In this document: positions 7,643-15,755 of the stretch, piece after piece
How the letters are laid out: every line of letters starts with the position of its first letter
How positions within the stretch are numbered: position 1 is the stretch's first letter
Assembly (NCBI GenBank): GCA_963736685.1
Contig: CAVTPZ010000036.1
Location: 52,712-116,711 of the forward strand
Direction of reading: 5' to 3'
Length of the DNA stretch: 64,000 nt
From: DASUPK01 sp963736685
GTDB taxonomy: Bacteria > Actinomycetota > Thermoleophilia > Solirubrobacterales > 70-9
Program-made: the position numbers and the translations under genes
The notes under the pieces: generated by a model
The model's input: only the letters and a program-made list of their open reading frames with translations
Databases searched by the model: none
What the model was told of the DNA's origin: nothing

Positions 7643-8503
7643 GTGCTGATCGGCGCCCATGTTTCCACAGGGGGTGGCCTCTCCAACGCCATCGAGCGCG
7701 CCGAGGACCTCCGCTGCGAGGCGATACAGATCTTCAACCAGAGCCCGCGGATGTGGCGTCCCACCCGCTACTCCGACCAGGACTTCGCAGCCTTCCGGGA
7801 GTCCATGGAGGCGTCGAAGGTCGAGGTCGTCGCGATCCACGCGATCTACCTGATCAACCCGGCGACCAAGGATCGCGAGATGCACCGCAAGTCACTCGAC
7901 TCCCTGAAGCACGCGCTCCGCGTCGGCGACGCGATCGGCGCCATGGGAGTGGTCGTCCACCCGGGGGCCCTCAAGGACGACACCCGTACGAACGCGCGGA
8001 AGCGGGCCGTGAAGCTGATCAAGGAGGCCCTGGCCGAGACGGACCGCTGCCCGATCCTCTACGAGAACACCGCAGGCTCACCCCAGCTTCTCGGTCGCGA
8101 CTTCGATGAGACCGCGGAGCTGATCGAGAAGACCGGCGGGCCCAAGCGCCTCGGCCTTTGCATCGACTCGTGCCACCTGCACGCCACCGGCTACGACGTT
8201 CGCACGCCCGAGGGGATGAAGAACCTCGTCGACGAGATCGACTCCAAGATCGGCCTGAAGCAGCTCAAGCTCCTTCATGTGAACGATTCGCGCGATCCCC
8301 GGGGTTCGAACCGTGACCGGCACGCCCCGATACCGAACGGCGAGATCGGCCGAAAGGGAATGCGCGCCTTCCTCGGCGAGCCGCGCCTGCAGGGGCTCCC
8401 CGCGGTACTGGAGGGGCCGGGCATCGATGGCAAGGCGGTCGTCCGCAAGGACCTGCAGATCGTCAGGCGGCTGCACCGTGAGGCGATCGGGAAGCGGGGC
8501 TGA
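7643..8503 (+). CDS. nfo: Endonuclease IV (AP endonuclease)
   Basis: Cleaves DNA at abasic sites in base-excision repair, using a three-metal cluster in a TIM barrel. 286 residues from GTG 7643 (GGAG seven bases upstream). Recognisable segments: IGAHVSTGGGLSNAI at the N-terminus, FNQSPRMW, VHPGALKDD, ENTAGS (catalytic Glu), GLCIDSCHLHATGYD and HVNDSRDPRGSNRDRH. The stop overlaps the ATG of the next gene (TGATG at 8501-8505), indicating coupling with the ASCH protein. It is divergent from gltX with a single base between the two start codons. Confidence 0.95.
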   Translation: MLIGAHVSTGGGLSNAIERAEDLRCEAIQIFNQSPRMWRPTRYSDQDFAAFRESMEASKVEVVAIHAIYLINPATKDREMHRKSLDSLKHALRVGDAIGAMGVVVHPGALKDDTRTNARKRAVKLIKEALAETDRCPILYENTAGSPQLLGRDFDETAELIEKTGGPKRLGLCIDSCHLHATGYDVRTPEGMKNLVDEIDSKIGLKQLKLLHVNDSRDPRGSNRDRHAPIPNGEIGRKGMRAFLGEPRLQGLPAVLEGPGIDGKAVVRKDLQIVRRLHREAIGKRG

Positions 8504-9132
8504 TGCTCTTCAATCGCCGGGCGCTCGACGGGATCGAAGCCGGCGAGATCAACCTGGCCTTTCGTCGCTGGAAGCAGCCGACCGTGAAGGCAGGCGGCAC
8601 ACTGCACACCCGCGGCGGGGTCCTGGCGATCAAGGAGGTCGAGCCGACCAGCGAGCGGAAGATCACCTCCGGGGACGCCCGACGCGCGGGCTTCGACTCG
8701 CGGGCGGAGCTCCTTCGGAGCCTGCGCCCGGAGGGGCGCCTGTACCGGATCGAGTTTCGGCGGATCGGCGCTGACCCCAGGGTCGCCCTGCGGGAGAGCG
8801 CCGAGCTCTCACCGGGCGAGCGCGCCGAGCTCGACGATCGGCTGGAGCGGATGGATCTGCGCCGCGGCGAGCCCTGGACCCGCAGACTGCTCGAGCTGAT
8901 CGCCGAGCGGCCCGAGACCCTCGCAGCCGACCTCGCGGCCTCCATCGGGATGGAGAAGGCTCCCTTCAAACGGGACGTCCGCAAGCTGAAGGAGCTCGGC
9001 CTGACCGAGAGCCTGCAGGTCGGCTACCGGCTCTCGCCTCGCGGTCGGTCCTACCTCTCCGGCGTCAGGGGAGCCAGGAGTAGAGGTAGTAGATCCGGTA
9101 GGGGTTCGCGCCGATCTCGCGCGCGTAGGTGA
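8503..9132 (+). CDS. ASCH-domain protein with C-terminal winged-helix segment
   Basis: 209 residues. The N-terminal 85 residues have the ASCH/PUA-like pattern: MLFNRRALDGIEAGEINLAFRRWKQP, GGTLHTRGGVLAIKEVE, and LRPEGRLYRIEFRRIGADPR. ASCH domains are thought to bind RNA or nucleotides. Residues 120-190 (WTRRLLELIAERPETLAADLAASIGMEKAPFKRDVRKLKELGLTESL, read in two pieces) look like a helix-turn-helix used in DNA binding. The Arg/Ser-rich tail overlaps the 3' end of the convergent transglycosylase gene by 68 bases and may not be native. Coupled to nfo; a role in nucleic-acid damage response is inference. Confidence 0.78.
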   Translation: MLFNRRALDGIEAGEINLAFRRWKQPTVKAGGTLHTRGGVLAIKEVEPTSERKITSGDARRAGFDSRAELLRSLRPEGRLYRIEFRRIGADPRVALRESAELSPGERAELDDRLERMDLRRGEPWTRRLLELIAERPETLAADLAASIGMEKAPFKRDVRKLKELGLTESLQVGYRLSPRGRSYLSGVRGARSRGSRSGRGSRRSRARR

Positions 9133-9865
9133 TCACGGCATCGACGTAGAGGCCGGAGTCGTTGTATGCGCGCAGGGCGCGTGCATAGCTCTGCGGCGCG
9201 CCGTTCGCGCGAAGCAGCCTGGCCGCGGCGAGGATGGCGTCGTGCGGATCGTGGATGTCGCCCCCAGCGCCGTAGATCCGCCAGGTCGAAGGGATGAACT
9301 GCATCGGGCCCTTCGCGCCGGCGACGCTGTCGTTCTTCACCCGGCCGAACTTGGTCTCGACGAGGTGGATCGCGGCGAGGTAGTTCCAGCCGACCCCGTA
9401 GCGGCTCTGCGCCTGCCGGTAGAAGGAGAGAAGGTCCGAGAGCGGTGGGGGCGCACCGACCCTGAGCTCGGGGCTCGTGTCGCCCGCGCCGTCCGAGAGT
9501 CGCAGGAGGTCGCGCTGTGCCCTGGTCAGGCGGCGCACCTGCCCCGCGAGCGCCTTCGGCAGAAGAGGCATGACCTGAGCGGTGAGCTCCGGGTGGGCGG
9601 TGAGATAGCGCACGTCCGCCTGCACAGCCGCCGACTCATCGAGGACGGCCTGCGGCGGCATGGTCGAGGGCGGGTCTCCACCTGCCCGCCAATCGTCGAT
9701 AGCCGCCCGCAGGGCGTCGTCTGTCTGGCCCAGCCGTTCGGCGATGGTCTCCGGCGTGGGTGCGGAGGACTCGGAGGACCTGGAGGACCCGCCACATCCA
9801 GCGAGCACCAGCGTGAGCCCGGCCAGCAGCACGCAGATTCCGCCCCTGACCACCCGGCCCATCAT
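9065..9865 (-). CDS. Lytic transglycosylase lipoprotein
   Basis: Cleaves peptidoglycan glycan strands at the cell surface. About 266 residues from the ATG at 9865 (9862 also possible). A lipoprotein signal (LAGLTLVLAGC-GGSS) is followed by a helical region and an SLT-type catalytic domain: YGVGWNYLAAIHLVETKFGR (catalytic Glu in VETKFG), SVAGAKGPMQFIPSTW, DPHDAILAAARLLRANGA and YARALRAYNDSGLYVDAVITYA. The open frame extends upstream to 9934, but that part lacks signal-peptide character. Separate from the riboswitch-controlled Rpf-like gene at 15756-16808. Confidence 0.88.
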   Translation of the reverse strand: MMGRVVRGGICVLLAGLTLVLAGCGGSSRSSESSAPTPETIAERLGQTDDALRAAIDDWRAGGDPPSTMPPQAVLDESAAVQADVRYLTAHPELTAQVMPLLPKALAGQVRRLTRAQRDLLRLSDGAGDTSPELRVGAPPPLSDLLSFYRQAQSRYGVGWNYLAAIHLVETKFGRVKNDSVAGAKGPMQFIPSTWRIYGAGGDIHDPHDAILAAARLLRANGAPQSYARALRAYNDSGLYVDAVITYAREIGANPYRIYYLYSWLP

Positions 9866-9872
9866 GGCTGGG

Positions 9873-10316
9873 TCAGGAGAGGGTGTTGCGGAGGTCGAAC
9901 GCCCGGATCGACTCGGGCGTGTCGTCCGGCGCATCGAAGAAGCGGCGGTTCACGCACTCATGGCCCGGGCCGTCTCCCTCGTAGGCGCGCTCGACGGTGA
10001 ACTGGCAATGGGGAAGCGGGGAGCCCGTCATCTTGATTCCGCCGAAACCCTCCCGGGCACGCTCGGCCAGCAGGAAGAGATCGAAGTCGATCTCTGCGCT
10101 GAACACCTTGTTCATGCAACCCATGAAGCGTCCGCCGGTGCGCACGTCCTCGTAGGTGTAGAGGAACTTGCAACCCATCTCGAGGCAGCCTGCGGGGTTC
10201 ACGAGCTTGTCGCAGAACGTGCGGCACTGGCGGCACTCGCCCTGGCTGCTCCTCTGTGTCTGGGTCTGTCTCGGCACGGCGTTCAGTCTAGGCGCCGTCG
10301 AGGCGGGGATGGTCAA
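9873..10316 (-). CDS. Cysteine-rich conserved hypothetical protein
   Basis: 147 residues from ATG 10316; a GTG at 10277 (VPRQTQTQ) would remove 13 poorly conserved residues. The middle carries ECRQCRTFCDK, AGCLEMGCKFLYTYED and GGRFMGCMNKVF, then PHCQF and HECVN, giving at least eight Cys and several His. The spacing suggests metal binding, or a structural zinc or Fe-S site. There is no signal peptide or membrane segment. The function is not known to me. It starts just upstream of the lytic transglycosylase on the same strand, but a shared role is not indicated. Confidence 0.7.
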   Translation of the reverse strand: MTIPASTAPRLNAVPRQTQTQRSSQGECRQCRTFCDKLVNPAGCLEMGCKFLYTYEDVRTGGRFMGCMNKVFSAEIDFDLFLLAERAREGFGGIKMTGSPLPHCQFTVERAYEGDGPGHECVNRRFFDAPDDTPESIRAFDLRNTLS

Positions 10317-10396
10317 CTTCGCGCCTAGCCGCCCCTTGCGAACCGGGCGTGCGATCTGATAGGGCGCGATGAGCCGACGTCGCGGAAACGATGCCC

Positions 10397-13300
10397 TCAG
10401 GCGGCGCGCGTCGCTGCGCCCAGGAGCGCGTCGAGCTCGGCCTCCAGCCCCGCGGAGCGCCGAACGCGGTATCCGCTGCCGAAGCGAAGCTCCCTCGGAC
10501 CCTCGCGGGTTTTCATGACCAGCACGACCTCCGAGTCGCCCGGGAAGTGGCCGAGGATCACCTTGAGCTCTTCGATCAGGGTGGCGCCGAACGCGCCCGC
10601 ATCGATGTCGATTCGCAGCGGCCCTGTGTTCCTGGCGGCCCTCGCCTTGGCGACCTCGTCCTCGGTGGGCTCGAAGAGCTCGACCTCCTGCGCGACGAGC
10701 TTGGTCTCCCCTCGCCCCTTGTGGTCGAGCCTGCCTCGGACCACCACGATGGCGTCGGCCGCCAGGAACTCCTGGGAGGCCTCATAGGCCTTGCCCATCA
10801 CCAGCAGCTCGAGCTGGCCCTCGACGTCGTCGACGGTGGCGAACGCCATCTTCGAGCCGTTCTTGGAGGTGTGGCGCTTGAACTCGGTCACGATGCCTCC
10901 CACTGTGATCCAGGACCCGTCCTGCTTGTCGGCGAGGCTCGAGAGCGAGCAGTCCACCCGGGCGCGCAGCGCATCCTTCACCTCCGCGAGAGGGTGTGAG
11001 GAGAGGAAGGTGCCGAGGGTCTCCTTCTCCAGGCGAAGGAGCTCGTTCTGCTCGAACTCCTCCGCGCGGATCGGTGCGTGGTGCTGTCGCGAGGGGCCGG
11101 TCTCCTCCGCCGCACCGCCGAGGTCGAAGATCGAGGACTGGCCGAGGCGCGAGTCCTCCTGGGCCTTCTGCCCGAACGCCGTCGCGGCGGGCAGAGCTTC
11201 CAGCATCCCCTTGCGGGAGGCGCCCGTGGAGTCGAACGCCCCGCACTTGACCAGGCACTCGATCGCCCGCTTGTTCACCGTCCGGGAGTCGACCCGCTCG
11301 CAGAAATCCCACAGCGAGGTGAAGTCCCCGTCCTTCGAATGCGCATCGAGGATCGCCTGGACGGCGATGTGGCCGACGTTCTTCACCGCGTCGAGCCCGA
11401 AGCGAATGCTGTTGCCGGAGACGACGAAGCCGTGATCGGAGCTGTTCACGTCGGGCGGAAGGACCTCGATGTCCATCTCCGCGCAGCGATTGACGAAGAA
11501 GGGGACCTTGTCCTTCGTCGACATGACCGTCGAGATCAGGGCGGCCATGTACTCGGCGGGGTAGTTGGCGCGCAGCCAGGCGGTCCGGTAGGAGATCAGC
11601 GCGTAGCAGGCAGCGTGGGAGCGGTTGAATGAGTAGTCCGCCGCCGCCTCCATCAGCGACCACAGGTCCTTCGCGACCCGCGGATCCGTCTTCGAAGCCG
11701 TCATGCCCTCGAGGAACATCTCCTTCATCGTGGCCATCAGGTCCCTCTTCTTCTTGCCGACCGCCTTGCGAAGGTCATCCGCCTCGGAGGGGCTGAAGCC
11801 GGCCATCTGCTTGGCGATCTCCATGAGCTGCTCCTGGTAGATCACGCAGCCGTAGGTCGTCTCGGTGATCGGCCGCAGGCGCGGATCCGGGTAGCGGATC
11901 GATCCTGGGTCGCGCTTGCCCTTGGCGTAGTCGGGGATGAACCGCATGGCGCCCGGCCGGTAGAGCGCCCCGATGGCCACGAGGTCCTGGAACTCCGTCG
12001 GCCGGATGGTCTTGAGCGCGTCCCGCATTCCATCGGACTCGAACTGGAAGACACCGACCGAATCTCCCTTGGCGAGCATCGCGTATGTCTTCGGATCGTC
12101 GAGGGGGATGTCCTTGATGTCGATCCGCTCGCCGCGCGAGCGCTCGATGATGGCCGTAGCGTCCTCGATCACGTCGAGGTTCCGCAGGCCGAGGAAGTCC
12201 ATCTTGAGCAGCCCGATCTCCTCGATCGGGCCCATCGAGTACTGCGTGACCGTCTTGTAGGCGCGCTCGGCCTTCCCATTTCCGTTGCCGTTGCCATTGC
12301 CGCCGCCGCGATCCTCGGCGAGCTGCAGGGGGACGATCTCCTGGAGCGGCCGATCCGCGATCACCACGGCAGCGGCATGGATCGAGTGGTTGCGGACGAT
12401 GCCCTCGAGTCCCTGGGCCGTATCGATGATGCGCTGCGCGTCCGGGTCGGAGTCGTAGGTGCGCCTCAGCTCCTCGCCCGGCTTCAGGCACTCCTCGAAG
12501 CTCGGGCTGCGTCCCATGATCGGCTCGGGAATCTGCTTGGCGAGCCGGTCGCCCGCACCGTAGTCGTAGCCGAGCACCCGGGCCGCGTCGCGGGTCGCGG
12601 CGCGAGGGGCCATCTTGCCGAAGGTGATGATCTGCGCGACACACTCGCGCCCGTACTTGTCGGCGACGTAGCGGATCACGCGCTCGCGCCCGCGGACCGA
12701 GAAGTCGATGTCGATGTCAGGCATCGACTTGCGGCCGGGATTCAGGAACCGCTCGAAGAGGAGGCCGTTCGCGAGCGGGTCGAGATCAGTGATCTCGAGC
12801 GCGTAGGCCACGATCGAGCCGGCGGCCGAGCCGCGCCCCGGTCCGACCGCCACCCCGTTCCCCTTCGCGTAGTTGACGAAGTCCCAGACGATCAGGAAAT
12901 ACGACTGGAATCCCATCTCGTCGATCACGCCGAGCTCGAACTCGAGGCGCTCCATCGCGTCGGCGGGAATCGGGTCGCCGTAGCGCTTGCGCAGGCCTTC
13001 GATGGCGAGATCCCGGAGCATCTCCCCCGGCTCGACGCCGTCCGGCGTCGGGAAGCGCGGCAGCAGGAGCTGACCCAGCTTCATCTCCACATCGCAGCGC
13101 CCGGCGATCTCCAGGGTGGTCTCCACCGAGTCGGGCATGTCCGAGAAGGACTCCGCCATCTCCTCGGAGCTCTTCAAATAGAACTCATTGGTGTCGAAGC
13201 GCAGCTTGGGCTGCTCGATCGTCGACTTGGTCTGGACGCAGAGCAGCGCTGCGTGACTGTCGTAGTCCTCGCGGCGCAGGTAGTGGACGTCCGCGGTCGC

Positions 13301-13909
13301 CACCAGCGGCCGCCCGAGCTCGCGGGCGACCTTGACGATTCCCTCATTCGCCTTCTCCTGCTCCGCGATGCCGTTGCGCTGAACCTCGAAGTAGACCTGG
13401 TCGGGGCCGAAGGCGTTGACGAGGTCGTCGACGTGGGCACGGGCGTCGTCGGGGCGGCCCTCGACCAGCCGGCGGCAGAAGCGCGACTGCAGGCAGCCGG
13501 TCAGCGCGATGACGCCCTCCGAGTGAGCGGAGAGCAGCTCGAGGTCGACGTTCGCCTTGCCGCGTGAGAAGCCCTCGAGGAACCCGGCGGAGCTCAGCTT
13601 GACCAGGTTGCGGAACCCGGCGTCGTCGGAGGCGAGCAGGGTCAGGTGGTTGCGCTCGTACCGCGCGGCCTGCGGCGTGGTGACCCGGTCGTCGACGAAG
13701 TAGGCCTCGAGGCCGATGATCGGCTTGATCCCCGCGTCCTTGCACGCCTTGTAGTGCTCGACCGACCCGTTCATCACGCCATGGTCCGTGAGCCCGAGCG
13801 CCGGCATGTCCAGCTCGGCCGCGCGCGCCGCGAGCTTGTCGATCTTGCAGGCTCCGTCGAGCAGCGAGTACTCGCTGTGGACGTGCAGGTGGACGGCTCC
13901 ATCGCTCAC
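10397..13909 (-). CDS. dnaE: DNA polymerase III alpha subunit
   Basis: The replicative polymerase catalytic subunit. 1170 residues from GTG 13909 (VSDGAVHLHVHSEYSLLDG). The N-terminal PHP domain shows HLHVHSEYSLLDGA and LGLTDHG; the family C polymerase core shows AVGPGRGSAAGS, the catalytic Asp pair in MPDIDIDFSVRGRERVI, and FGKMAPRAATRDAARVLGY. HhH and OB-fold (TVGGIVTEFKRHTSKNGSKMAF) regions follow. An NG-repeat (GGGNGNGNGNGK, encoded near 12272-12308) interrupts the fingers region and is probably a flexible insertion. The open frame upstream of 13909 to 14377 is not part of the protein; the GTG is the start next to the PHP motif. Complete and undamaged. Confidence 0.96.
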   Translation of the reverse strand: MSDGAVHLHVHSEYSLLDGACKIDKLAARAAELDMPALGLTDHGVMNGSVEHYKACKDAGIKPIIGLEAYFVDDRVTTPQAARYERNHLTLLASDDAGFRNLVKLSSAGFLEGFSRGKANVDLELLSAHSEGVIALTGCLQSRFCRRLVEGRPDDARAHVDDLVNAFGPDQVYFEVQRNGIAEQEKANEGIVKVARELGRPLVATADVHYLRREDYDSHAALLCVQTKSTIEQPKLRFDTNEFYLKSSEEMAESFSDMPDSVETTLEIAGRCDVEMKLGQLLLPRFPTPDGVEPGEMLRDLAIEGLRKRYGDPIPADAMERLEFELGVIDEMGFQSYFLIVWDFVNYAKGNGVAVGPGRGSAAGSIVAYALEITDLDPLANGLLFERFLNPGRKSMPDIDIDFSVRGRERVIRYVADKYGRECVAQIITFGKMAPRAATRDAARVLGYDYGAGDRLAKQIPEPIMGRSPSFEECLKPGEELRRTYDSDPDAQRIIDTAQGLEGIVRNHSIHAAAVVIADRPLQEIVPLQLAEDRGGGNGNGNGNGKAERAYKTVTQYSMGPIEEIGLLKMDFLGLRNLDVIEDATAIIERSRGERIDIKDIPLDDPKTYAMLAKGDSVGVFQFESDGMRDALKTIRPTEFQDLVAIGALYRPGAMRFIPDYAKGKRDPGSIRYPDPRLRPITETTYGCVIYQEQLMEIAKQMAGFSPSEADDLRKAVGKKKRDLMATMKEMFLEGMTASKTDPRVAKDLWSLMEAAADYSFNRSHAACYALISYRTAWLRANYPAEYMAALISTVMSTKDKVPFFVNRCAEMDIEVLPPDVNSSDHGFVVSGNSIRFGLDAVKNVGHIAVQAILDAHSKDGDFTSLWDFCERVDSRTVNKRAIECLVKCGAFDSTGASRKGMLEALPAATAFGQKAQEDSRLGQSSIFDLGGAAEETGPSRQHHAPIRAEEFEQNELLRLEKETLGTFLSSHPLAEVKDALRARVDCSLSSLADKQDGSWITVGGIVTEFKRHTSKNGSKMAFATVDDVEGQLELLVMGKAYEASQEFLAADAIVVVRGRLDHKGRGETKLVAQEVELFEPTEDEVAKARAARNTGPLRIDIDAGAFGATLIEELKVILGHFPGDSEVVLVMKTREGPRELRFGSGYRVRRSAGLEAELDALLGAATRAA

Positions 13910-14001
13910 CCGTCGATCATGCCTCCGAGGGCGGACGTAGTGATGCGGAAACCGCATCGAAGACGCGCCATTCCCCGCACTCCCCGGAGGAAATCTCAGC
14001 G

Positions 14002-14044
14002 GTTGGTGATTTACCGTCCCGCGGGGGACGGGAAACTCACCAAC
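14002..14044. repeat. Imperfect 19-20 bp hairpin between dnaE and sixA
   Basis: The stretch 14002-14020 (GTTGGTGATTTACCGTCCC) is largely complementary to 14025-14044 around a GCGG loop. The outer eight pairs (GTTGGTGA with TCACCAAC) and the inner CCGTCCC/GGGACGG are exact; only one or two positions between them mismatch. It lies in the divergent gap between the dnaE GTG and the sixA start. No U-tract follows, so an operator or a 5'-leader hairpin for sixA is likelier than a terminator. Confidence 0.6.
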
Positions 14045-14080
14045 GCCGGTGTGAACGGCCTTCTCGATACGTTCCCTGGA

Positions 14081-14515
14081 GTGATCTGGATCCTCAGGCA
14101 CGGGGACGCGGAGGACGGCGCCGGCAAGCCGGACGCCGATCGCGAGCTGACCGAGAAGGGTGAGCGTCAGGCACGCATGGCGGGCAAGGCTCTGAGGACC
14201 CTCGGTGCGGATTTGGACGTTTGCCTCACCAGCCCCAAGGCCCGAGCGAAGAGTACGGCGGACCTCGCGTGCGAGGTGCTGGGTGTGACCGTCGAGATCG
14301 AGCAGCGCCTCGCCGGCGGGGACTTCGACCCCCTGGAGCTCGCCGCCGGCCGTGGCGAGGTCATGCTCGTCGGGCACGAGCCTGACTGCTCGCAGGCCGT
14401 CGCCCTGGTCACCGGGTCACGCGTGAAGATGAAGAAGGGCGGCCTCGCCGCCTTCGACGACCACCTCCTCCACGTATTGATGCGGCCCAAGGATCTTCGG
14501 GAGATCGCCGAATAG
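14081..14515 (+). CDS. sixA: SixA-type phosphohistidine phosphatase (histidine phosphatase superfamily)
   Basis: About 144 residues from GTG 14081 (VIWILRHGDAEDG); a GTG at 14051 is an alternative. The catalytic RHG motif lies at residues 6-8, DRELTEKGERQARMAGK follows, then SPKARAKSTADLA and the second catalytic His in LVGHEPDCS near residue 100. SixA enzymes dephosphorylate phosphohistidine on signalling or PTS proteins; substrates in Actinobacteria are uncertain. It is divergent from dnaE and 36 bases ahead of the EncFtn gene. Confidence 0.87.
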   Translation: MIWILRHGDAEDGAGKPDADRELTEKGERQARMAGKALRTLGADLDVCLTSPKARAKSTADLACEVLGVTVEIEQRLAGGDFDPLELAAGRGEVMLVGHEPDCSQAVALVTGSRVKMKKGGLAAFDDHLLHVLMRPKDLREIAE

Positions 14516-14551
14516 AGGATTAGAACTCGCCCGGCGTGAAAGGATGCGGCC

Positions 14552-14944
14552 GTGGGATTCGATCAGTACCACGAGCCGCCCGACGAGCTTCCCGCAGAGA
14601 CCCGGACGTTCGCCCGTCTCTGCGCCTCGGTGACCGAGGAGGCTGAGGCGATCGGCTGGTACGAGCAGCGGCTCGCCGTCGAGCCCGATGCTGATGCCCG
14701 CGCGATCATGCGCGACGCCCAGGGCGAGGAGTTCAAGCACTTCGCGATGGACCTCGAGTTCCTGCTGCGCAAGACCCCGCTCTGGCGCGAGATCGCACAG
14801 GGGATCCTCTTCCAGGAGGGCGACATCGTCGAACACGGCGAGGAGTCCGAGGAGGAGGCCACCGAGGGAGAGGCGGCGAAGGGCGCGCCCCTGGCCGGCA
14901 GCGAGTCGCTCGGCATCGGCAGCCTGAGGGGCGGCGCGCGATGA
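14552..14944 (+). CDS. Encapsulated ferritin-like cargo protein (EncFtn)
   Basis: A 130-residue ferroxidase packaged in the encapsulin shell encoded next. The ferritin-like half shows TEEAEAIGWYEQR and DAQGEEFKHFAMDLEFLLRK, with Glu29, Glu30, Glu32, Trp36, Tyr37, Glu60 and His63. These match, shifted by two residues, the iron-site residues known in Rhodospirillum rubrum EncFtn. An acidic linker (HGEESEEEATEGEAAKG) leads to a C-terminal targeting peptide, ESLGIGSLRGGAR, close to the L-x-x-GSLR consensus for encapsulin loading. GTG start at 14552 with AAAGGA upstream. The stop overlaps the encapsulin ATG (ATGA at 14941-14944). Confidence 0.93.
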   Translation: MGFDQYHEPPDELPAETRTFARLCASVTEEAEAIGWYEQRLAVEPDADARAIMRDAQGEEFKHFAMDLEFLLRKTPLWREIAQGILFQEGDIVEHGEESEEEATEGEAAKGAPLAGSESLGIGSLRGGAR

Positions 14945-15744
14945 GCCACCTGCTCCGCGAGCACGCCCCGATCACCGAGGAGGGCTGGCGCCTCCTGGAC
15001 GACGAGGCTCGAGAGCGCCTCACCCCCGCGCTTGCGGCCCGCAAGCTGGTCGACTTCAACGGCCCCCACGGCTGGGAACACTCCGCCACGAATCTGGGCC
15101 GCACCGAGGCCCGCGACGATGCGCCGGGTGACGGAGTTGCCGGCAGGCAGCGTCGGGTCCTGGGGCTGGTGGAGCTGCGAGCCCGGTTCTCGGTCTCCCG
15201 CTCCGAGCTCGACGACGCTGACCGCGGCGCCGAGGACGTCGATCTCGACGCTCTCGACCAGGCTGCCCGGAGCATCGCGGGTGCCGAGAACTCGGTCGTC
15301 TTCCACGGTTGGAAGTCAGCCGACATCGCCGGCGTGATCGAGGCCTCGCCGAATGAGACCATCGCCCTCGGCGAGGACTGCGAGCGCTATCCGCGTCACA
15401 TCGCAAAGGCGGTGGACGACCTCCGCGCCGCCGGCGTCGACGGCCCGTACGGGCTCGCGCTCAGCCCCGAGGCGCACACTCGCGTCCTCGAGACCGGCGA
15501 GCACGGCGGTTACCCGCTGATGCAGCATCTCGCGGAGATCCTCGGCGGGCCGATCGTCTGGGCCCCCGCCGTCCAGGAGGGCGCTGTCCTCAGCCTCCGC
15601 GGCGGCGACTTCCTCTTCGACGCCGGGCAGGACCTCTCGATCGGCTACCTGAGCCACGACGCCGACTCCGTCGAGCTCTACCTCGAAGAGAGCTTCAGCT
15701 TCCGGGCCGTGACGCCCGAGGCCGCGGTCGGCCTCACCCCCTGA
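14941..15744 (+). CDS. Encapsulin shell protein, family 1 (HK97-fold nanocompartment)
   Basis: 267 residues, the usual length. The shell protein self-assembles into a hollow nanocompartment. Family features: N-terminal LLREHAPITEEGWRLLDDEARERL with KLVDFNGPHGWE, the LDALDQAARSIAGAENSVVFHGW segment of the spine helix, and C-terminal YPLMQHLAEILGGPIVWAPA, GDFLFDAGQDLSIGYLSHD and YLEESFSFRAVTPEAAVGL. The latter are hallmark linocin M18/encapsulin strands. Coupled to its cargo EncFtn through the ATGA overlap. The pair would oxidise Fe(II) and store mineral iron away from the cytoplasm. Confidence 0.95.
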   Translation: MSHLLREHAPITEEGWRLLDDEARERLTPALAARKLVDFNGPHGWEHSATNLGRTEARDDAPGDGVAGRQRRVLGLVELRARFSVSRSELDDADRGAEDVDLDALDQAARSIAGAENSVVFHGWKSADIAGVIEASPNETIALGEDCERYPRHIAKAVDDLRAAGVDGPYGLALSPEAHTRVLETGEHGGYPLMQHLAEILGGPIVWAPAVQEGAVLSLRGGDFLFDAGQDLSIGYLSHDADSVELYLEESFSFRAVTPEAAVGLTP

Positions 15745-15755
15745 GCGTTCTTCGG

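Noticed and set aside
12272..12308. NG-repeat in DnaE as an intein or insertion
   Set aside because: It is only about 12 residues of low complexity with no intein motifs, and the flanking polymerase sequence is continuous. A flexible loop expansion is enough.
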